A DNA stretch of 34,067 nt from Sphingomonadaceae bacterium (lineage in GTDB: Bacteria > Pseudomonadota > Alphaproteobacteria > Sphingomonadales > Sphingomonadaceae). The position numbers were made by a program, and so were the translations under genes. Under the pieces are notes generated by a model, which worked only from the letters and a program-made list of their open reading frames with translations, did no database searches and was not told the DNA's origin. The stretch covers positions 1-34,067 of the forward strand of contig JAEMTM010000004.1 in assembly GCA_016462305.1 (NCBI GenBank), in the 5' to 3' direction. Shown piece by piece: positions 29,322-34,067 of the stretch (the stretch's first letter is position 1; the number at the start of each line of letters is the position of its first letter).

Positions 29322-30101
29322 ATGACTGGCCCCATTAACGCAGCCGCGACGCAGCAGCGCGTGACGTCGGCGATCGCCAATGCATCGGCGCGAACGGGCG
29401 TTGGCTTTGCGTATCTGATGGATCAGGCACAACTTGAGAGTGGCATGCGGCCAGATGCCCGTGCCCAGACATCCAGCGCCACTGGGCTGTATCAATTTAC
29501 CAACCAGACCTGGCTTGCCACGCTGAAACAGCATGGCCCTGCGCATGGGCTTGATTGGGCATCGGGCGCAATTACGCAAAACCGCAACGGCGCATTTACG
29601 GTAGCTGACCCCGATATGCGTGCCCAGATTCTGGGCCTGCGCACGCACCCTGAAACGGCGGCGGTCATGGCCGCTGAACTGGCGTCGGATAACAATGATT
29701 ATCTGCAATCGCGTATGCACGGCAACCCGGAAGCGGTTGACCTTTATCTTGCGCATTTTCTGGGGGCAAAAGGTGCCGGCGACTTTCTGGTGGCGATGCA
29801 GGCCGACCCCAATCAGGCCGCTGCGCCCTTATTTCCGTCCGCCGCAGCGGCGAACAGGTCGATATTCTATCGTCCAGACGGCGCACAACGCAGCCTGATC
29901 GAAATCCGCGACGGTTTTTCTGCGAAGATGGCTGCGGCCCCGTCAGGTGGCCAAATGTCGCCAAGCATACAGCAGCATTTTGCAACACATGCGGTTCGCC
30001 GCGCGCCCTTGGCCATGGCCGAGATGGAAAAAATGCCCAAGGGCCTTGATCTTGATTTTGCCCGTAGGACGTATCAGCGTCTGTCTGGGGTGACGGCATG
30101 A
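29322..30101 (+). CDS. Flagellum-associated lytic transglycosylase (SLT-like)
   Basis: 259 residues without a signal peptide. A lysozyme-like region opens with FAYLMDQAQLESGMRPDARAQTSSATGLYQFTNQTWLATLKQHG. The Glu in QLESG is the likely catalytic residue, and SSATGLYQFTNQTW is the SLT-type GLxQ segment. A C-terminal helical part rich in Ala/Met follows. It probably opens peptidoglycan for the flagellar rod, the job FlgJ does in other bacteria, but lacks a FlgJ-type rod domain. The stop overlaps the flhA ATG (ATGA). The ribosome site is weak; a 7-codon reading frame from 29302 ends across this start. Confidence 0.82.
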   Translation: MTGPINAAATQQRVTSAIANASARTGVGFAYLMDQAQLESGMRPDARAQTSSATGLYQFTNQTWLATLKQHGPAHGLDWASGAITQNRNGAFTVADPDMRAQILGLRTHPETAAVMAAELASDNNDYLQSRMHGNPEAVDLYLAHFLGAKGAGDFLVAMQADPNQAAAPLFPSAAAANRSIFYRPDGAQRSLIEIRDGFSAKMAAAPSGGQMSPSIQQHFATHAVRRAPLAMAEMEKMPKGLDLDFARRTYQRLSGVTA

Positions 30102-32227
30102 TGCGCAACCCTGTGTTCGCCTTGCCGATGGCGGTGCTGAAGGGCAACGCCTTGCCCGTGGCCATATTGTTGCTGGTCATGTTGATGATTGTTCCGGTCC
30201 CTGCGGTGTTGCTGGATGTCGGCTTCATCGTGAATATCATGATCAGCCTGGCCGTTCTGATGGTCGCGATGAACGTGGCAAAGCCGCTAGATTTTTCGTC
30301 TTTTCCAACCGTGTTGCTGATGGCGACTATTTTTCGCCTCGCGTTGAACGTCGCCTCCACCCGCGTGGTGCTCGTCAATGGCCATAATGGTCCGGCGGCG
30401 GCAGGGCATGTGATTGAGGCGTTTGGTGCGTTCCTGATTGGCGGCGATTACATCGTCGGCCTGTTGGTGTTTGCGGTGTTGATGATTATCAATCTGGTCG
30501 TCATCACCAAAGGCGCTGGCCGCGTTTCCGAAGTTTCGGCTCGCTTCACGCTCGATGCCTTGCCCGGCAAGCAGATGGCGATTGATGCGGACTTGAATGC
30601 AGGCCTGCTCACCCCGGACGAAGCGAAGGCCCGCCGTCAAGAGGTTGCAACTGAGGCCGATTTTTACGGGTCGATGGACGGCGCATCCAAATTCGTAAAA
30701 GGCGACGCTGTTGCTGGGCTGCTCATTTTATTCGTCAACATTTTCGGCGGTCTCATCTTGGGCATGGTCAGCCATGGCCTGAGCTTTAGCGAGGCTGCGC
30801 AAACTTACATCATGCTTGCCGTTGGTGATGCGCTGGTGGCGCAGGTGCCTGCGTTATTGTTATCCATTGCAGCAGCAGCCATTGTCACACGCGTATCGTC
30901 GCCGCTTGATCTCGCGGGTCAAATCTCAAGCCAATTTGGCTTCTCACGCGCATGGGGGCCTGTTGCAGGCATCTTAATGTTGCTGGGCATGGTTCCGGCC
31001 ATGCCGCAGCTCATCGTGCTTCCTGCGGCTGCGGTGGCGGGCGCAATCTATTGGACATTGCGCAAGGCGGAAAAGGCACCATTGCGTGTTGTCGAACCGA
31101 TCACGGATGCGGCACCAAGTCACCTGATCGAATGGCATGAAGTCGCGGACGTCGCACCCATCACGCTTGATCTTGGCTATGGACTTGTAAGTTTAGTCGA
31201 CGAACGCAAGGGCGCAGCTTTGATGGGGCGCGTGACCGCCATCCGCCGCCAATTGTCCCGCGAATTCGGCTTTGTCATGCCCATGGTCAAGGTCGCCGAT
31301 GACTTGTCCTTGCCCGGCAACGCGTATCAAATTCGCATATCGGGCGTGCTGCTGGGTGAAGATCAGGCTTGGGCGAATGAATTATTGGCGCTCGATTCCG
31401 GCGACTGTCTCGAAGGCATAACTGGGCGCGCGGTCAAGGACCCGAGCTTTGGCCTCGATGCCCTTTGGATCGCAGAGCGCGACCGCACCGATGCTGTTGC
31501 GGCGGGCTACACCGTGGTGGACCCGGCCACCGTCATTGCCACGCATTTGAACCAATTGGTCAGCACGTCGGCGGCGGAGCTGTTCGGCATGGATGATGCG
31601 CAAGCATTGATTAACAATCTAAAGGAAAGCTACCCGCAACTCGCCGCTGGTCTCACGCCACTGCCTTATACGCTGGCGGCGGTTACGACCTTGTGCCGGG
31701 CGCTGCTGGCCGAGCGCGTGCCGTTGCGCGATTTCCGCCGCATTGCCGAAGCCATGGTCGACCTCGCCCCACGCAATCTGGAGATGAACGAGTTGGTCGA
31801 GGCGGTCCGGCAAAGGCTTGGCGGATTGATTGTCCAAACCATTGTGCCCGTCAAAATGCCGCTGCCCGCGATTACCTTTGACAGCGCGTTGGAATCGCTT
31901 CTGGTGCAGTCGGTCCAATCGGCCCCGCAGGCAAGCTGGCCGTTTGAGCCAGAGCTTGCACGGCGAATCATTTCGGTGATTGATGAGGCGGTGCAACCCA
32001 TGCTCGTCGCCGCACGCAGCTTTGCCATCATCACCTCCCCATTGTGCCGCGCGGCCGTCGGACGGCTGTTGCGGGCGCAATATAGCGACGTTGCTGTTCT
32101 GTCCTTCCTCGAAATCCCGGAAACCAAAAAGGTTGAAGTCATCGCCGTGGTTGGCGGCACCGGGCCGCTGGCTGAACCCGCTGCAACAGATGCACCGCAA
32201 GAAATTGGAGACCCTTATGTTGATTGA
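30098..32227 (+). CDS. flhA: Flagellar export gate protein FlhA
   Basis: 709 residues. The N-terminal half has about eight membrane helices and the cytoplasmic FHIPEP loop with RVSEVSARFTLDALPGKQMAIDADLNAGLLTPDEAKARRQEVATEADFYGSMDGASKFVKGDA, the family's most conserved block. The C-terminal cytoplasmic domain (about 350-700) binds export substrates and chaperones. FlhA is the proton-driven gate of the flagellar type III exporter with FlhB, FliP, FliQ and FliR, which lie outside the window. It is coupled to the transglycosylase upstream and overlaps the fliA start by 11 bases. Confidence 0.97.
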   Translation: MMRNPVFALPMAVLKGNALPVAILLLVMLMIVPVPAVLLDVGFIVNIMISLAVLMVAMNVAKPLDFSSFPTVLLMATIFRLALNVASTRVVLVNGHNGPAAAGHVIEAFGAFLIGGDYIVGLLVFAVLMIINLVVITKGAGRVSEVSARFTLDALPGKQMAIDADLNAGLLTPDEAKARRQEVATEADFYGSMDGASKFVKGDAVAGLLILFVNIFGGLILGMVSHGLSFSEAAQTYIMLAVGDALVAQVPALLLSIAAAAIVTRVSSPLDLAGQISSQFGFSRAWGPVAGILMLLGMVPAMPQLIVLPAAAVAGAIYWTLRKAEKAPLRVVEPITDAAPSHLIEWHEVADVAPITLDLGYGLVSLVDERKGAALMGRVTAIRRQLSREFGFVMPMVKVADDLSLPGNAYQIRISGVLLGEDQAWANELLALDSGDCLEGITGRAVKDPSFGLDALWIAERDRTDAVAAGYTVVDPATVIATHLNQLVSTSAAELFGMDDAQALINNLKESYPQLAAGLTPLPYTLAAVTTLCRALLAERVPLRDFRRIAEAMVDLAPRNLEMNELVEAVRQRLGGLIVQTIVPVKMPLPAITFDSALESLLVQSVQSAPQASWPFEPELARRIISVIDEAVQPMLVAARSFAIITSPLCRAAVGRLLRAQYSDVAVLSFLEIPETKKVEVIAVVGGTGPLAEPAATDAPQEIGDPYVD

Positions 32228-32927
32228 AGCTCGAAACGCGTATGCCACCCCGCAAACGCTTAATCCGGCGCAACTGGTTGAGGCGCATAGCGGCTTGGTG
32301 CGCCGGATCGCGTGGCATGTGCACAGCCGCATGTCGTCGGCGATTGAGGTGGAGGATTTGATCCAGATCGGCCTCGTCGCGTTGGTTGAGGCGGCGCAGA
32401 ATTTTGAGGACCGGGGCATTTCCTTTGCACCCTATGCGGCAACGCGCATTCGCGGCAACATGGTCGATGCGTTGCGCCGTGATGCGCGCATGGGCCGGGC
32501 GGGCATGGCCAACCGTCGTTACCTGGCGGGAATCCGTGCGCGGTTAGAACAAGAAAATATGCGCCCGCCAAATGATGCCGAAATGGCTGAGGCGGCGGGG
32601 CTTGATCCTGCGGCCTATCACGTCATGGTCGCGTCAACGCAGCCTGTGGGGCAGGAATCGATTGAAGACAGCTATTCGGACCATGACATGTGGTTTGCCG
32701 ATATGTCAGAAACGGCGGACACAATGCTGGAAAAGGCGCAATTGCGTGCGGCGTTGGTGGAAAATCTGTCGAAACTGTCCGAGCGTGAGGCGCTTATTCT
32801 CCAGCTATATTTTGTCGAGGAATTGAACCTTGATGAAATCGGCGAAACCTTGGGCGTCGGTGCGGCGCGGGTGTGCCAGATTAAGAAAGCGGCGCTCGAC
32901 AAGATGAAGATGATGATGGCGGATTAA
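32217..32927 (+). CDS. fliA: FliA, flagellar sigma-28 factor
   Basis: 236 residues. Region 2 reads RRIAWHVHSRMSSAIEVEDLIQIGLVALVEAAQNFEDRGISFAPYAATRIRGNMVDALRRDARMGR. Region 3 has RARLEQENMRPPNDAEMAEAAGLD, and region 4 has LSEREALILQLYFVEELNLDEIGETLGVGAARVCQIKKAALDKM. It directs late flagellar and motility genes and is restrained by FlgM. The ATG at 32217 has GGAG 6 bases upstream and lies inside the end of flhA. A longer reading from 31980 is an overlap artefact. It converges with the cyclophilin gene at a 7-base gap with no terminator seen. Confidence 0.95.
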   Translation: MLIEARNAYATPQTLNPAQLVEAHSGLVRRIAWHVHSRMSSAIEVEDLIQIGLVALVEAAQNFEDRGISFAPYAATRIRGNMVDALRRDARMGRAGMANRRYLAGIRARLEQENMRPPNDAEMAEAAGLDPAAYHVMVASTQPVGQESIEDSYSDHDMWFADMSETADTMLEKAQLRAALVENLSKLSEREALILQLYFVEELNLDEIGETLGVGAARVCQIKKAALDKMKMMMAD

Positions 32928-32934
32928 GCGCCTT

Positions 32935-33867
32935 TCATTTTGCCTTGCGCCGGATTGGTACCGGAATATTGCAAATATCCGCGCCGCCCGCTGGCACATT
33001 GAAAAACGGGTCACGCCGGTTTGCGCGTGCATCGGCATAAGCCGCAAAACTTGCGCTGTCGGTGTTCAGATATTCAAATGCGGGCACGTCCTTCACGTCA
33101 GTGCCAAGCCGCACCGACAGGATCGGCACGCGCTCCCCTTCCGTCTCGTAAAAGCCAAGTGCGCCGGTGCCGCGCGGCAGGCTCGACATATGTTCAATGC
33201 CCTCAATCACGCGGCCAACAAGCGCGATGTTACGGTCAAGGTGGCGCGGCGCGTGGCCGATGACGGCGTAGAGTTCGGCACCGCTGCCCGTGTCGGGGGA
33301 CAGATTGCGGCCAACGCCGACCATGCTGTAGCAGTGGATTGGCCAATTGCTTGCGGTATCGGGAGTAGCAACGCCAGCGACGGGAAATCCTTGATGAAAG
33401 CTGGTCCACCGAATGATGTTATTTGGCGGAACAAAAATCGGATCGAGCGAATGCGGACGCGTAAGTGCCTCTGGAAAGATATATTCACTCTCCGGCACCA
33501 CCGCCAACCCCTCGGGCAAAGCCTTCTTCTCGGTCGCGTCGCCCCATTGCACGACATAATTGTCTTGCACGCGGTTGATGCTTGTGCCGTCCCAAAATTT
33601 CGCCGCCGCCAGCTTGCGGATATTGCCGACCCAGCCTTGGCTGAAGCGTTTAGGGATTAACTGGATGACCACGCGGCGCGGCCTGCCTTTCGAATCGGGC
33701 GCAAGGTCCATGATCATCAGGTCAGACGATTCAATCGCGACCCATTCGTCCGCCTGGGCCGCAGCGACAATTTCCGACGGCGCGGGATAAGTCTTGGCCT
33801 CCTGCGCCAAAAGCGGGAGTGACGCGCATAAAGCGGCGATGGCGACCAAAGGCAGAATTCTTTTCAT
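32935..33867 (-). CDS. Exported cyclophilin-type peptidyl-prolyl isomerase-like protein
   Basis: 310 residues. A signal peptide (MKRILPLVAIAALCASLPLLAQ) precedes a cyclophilin-like domain. Core segments are KFWDGTSINRVQDNYVVQWGD, matching the family's FYDGxxFHRVxxxFVxQGGD, and AVIGHAPRHLDRNIALVGRVIEGIEHMSSLPRG near the end. The usual active-site His in FHR is Asn here (INR), so catalysis may be reduced. There is a long insertion between these blocks compared with small cyclophilins. It would act in the periplasm. The ATG at 33876 is an alternative start; neither has a clear ribosome site. It diverges from the tRNA-Ser gene. Confidence 0.85.
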   Translation of the reverse strand: MKRILPLVAIAALCASLPLLAQEAKTYPAPSEIVAAAQADEWVAIESSDLMIMDLAPDSKGRPRRVVIQLIPKRFSQGWVGNIRKLAAAKFWDGTSINRVQDNYVVQWGDATEKKALPEGLAVVPESEYIFPEALTRPHSLDPIFVPPNNIIRWTSFHQGFPVAGVATPDTASNWPIHCYSMVGVGRNLSPDTGSGAELYAVIGHAPRHLDRNIALVGRVIEGIEHMSSLPRGTGALGFYETEGERVPILSVRLGTDVKDVPAFEYLNTDSASFAAYADARANRRDPFFNVPAGGADICNIPVPIRRKAK

Positions 33868-33946
33868 CGGATGCATTATGGCAAATCACTGTGCCTTGCG
33901 AAAGCGTAAAGGAGCGGCTAGGGGCGAGCGTCCCCAAGGGGAATGC

Positions 33947-34036
33947 GGAGACGTGGCCGAGTGGTCGAAGGCGCACGCCTGGAAAGTGTGTATAGGGGTG
34001 ACTCTATCGTGGGTTCGAATCCCACCGTCTCCGCCA
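33947..34036 (+). tRNA. tRNA-Ser (anticodon GGA)
   Basis: 90 bases including encoded CCA. The acceptor stem GGAGACG (33947-33953) pairs with CGTCTCC (34026-34032). The D arm is GCCGAGTGGTCGAAGGC, the anticodon loop CTGGAAA has GGA at 33981-33983, a long variable arm typical of class II tRNA-Ser follows, and the T arm is TGGG-TTCGAAT-CCCA. It reads UCC and UCU serine codons. tRNA-Ser genes are frequent integration sites, but the window ends 31 bases after it, so no attachment site can be judged. Confidence 0.97.
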
Positions 34037-34067
34037 GTTTTTCAATACTGGCACGCCAGCGCGACAG

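Noticed and set aside
29302..29325. Seven-codon frame ATG...TGA whose stop overlaps the transglycosylase start
   Set aside because: Could be a coupling leader peptide, but it would begin at about the predicted transcription start and nothing else supports it.
31619..32419. 266-codon open frame on the minus strand
   Set aside because: Antisense to flhA and fliA, both clear; composition is that of a shadow.
33947..34067. tRNA-Ser as an integration site of a mobile element
   Set aside because: Only 31 bases follow the tRNA; no integrase gene or repeat of the tRNA 3' end is visible in the window.

Overview
The window is chromosomal DNA of a motile alphaproteobacterium, most likely a sphingomonad (order Sphingomonadales; family and genus not determined). 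The order is suggested by the layout of the general stress response locus, a CYP153 P450, the hemC-hemD-mitofilin-like order, and protein wording throughout. Genes are tightly packed with many 4-base start/stop overlaps, and no insertion sequence, prophage or CRISPR array was seen. Four genes appear to start at TTG with good Shine-Dalgarno sequences (nepR, the M23 peptidase, the HhH protein, the flippase).

Positions 1-3676 hold the end of a DUF3422 membrane protein, a lipoprotein cytochrome c, and a group of small envelope or stress proteins. Two divergent genes there (2413-2865 minus, 3041-3310 plus) have GGAAC-N16/17-(C/T)GTT promoters typical of the EcfG stress sigma factor. Positions 3676-7386 are the general stress response core: a HisKA_2 sensor kinase (PhyK/PhyP type), ecfG, nepR and the divergent phyR. 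Directly after phyR is a possible small RNA gene with its own EcfG-like promoter, a C7 loop and a terminator.

Positions 7416-12003 hold an xseA/DUF2093/M23 peptidase operon. It diverges from purD at overlapping start codons, and purD is followed by a membrane-anchored Lys/Ala-rich HhH protein. Positions 12061-14518 hold an SCO1-YcgN-M48 protease operon and a secreted ankyrin protein. Positions 14557-18624 (minus) hold a lipoprotein MsrB, an orphan CYP153 P450 and an ABC-2 exporter. Positions 18671-25503 hold queG, a small lipoprotein with an EI24 membrane protein, an adenosine-kinase-type PfkB sugar kinase, and a tsaD-gpsA-flippase series.

Positions 25546-28018 are hemC-hemD plus a short mitofilin (Mic60)-like membrane protein. 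Positions 28153-32927 are a flagellar block: a short flgA, flgM, a flgN-like gene, a lytic transglycosylase, flhA and fliA. Two near-perfect sigma-54 promoters and one sigma-28-type promoter sit in its intergenic gaps, which implies an RpoN-to-FliA hierarchy held in check by FlgM. A secreted cyclophilin-like protein and a tRNA-Ser(GGA) close the window. A 21-base repeat and related inverted copies link the gap at about 2.1 kb with both flanks of flgA.
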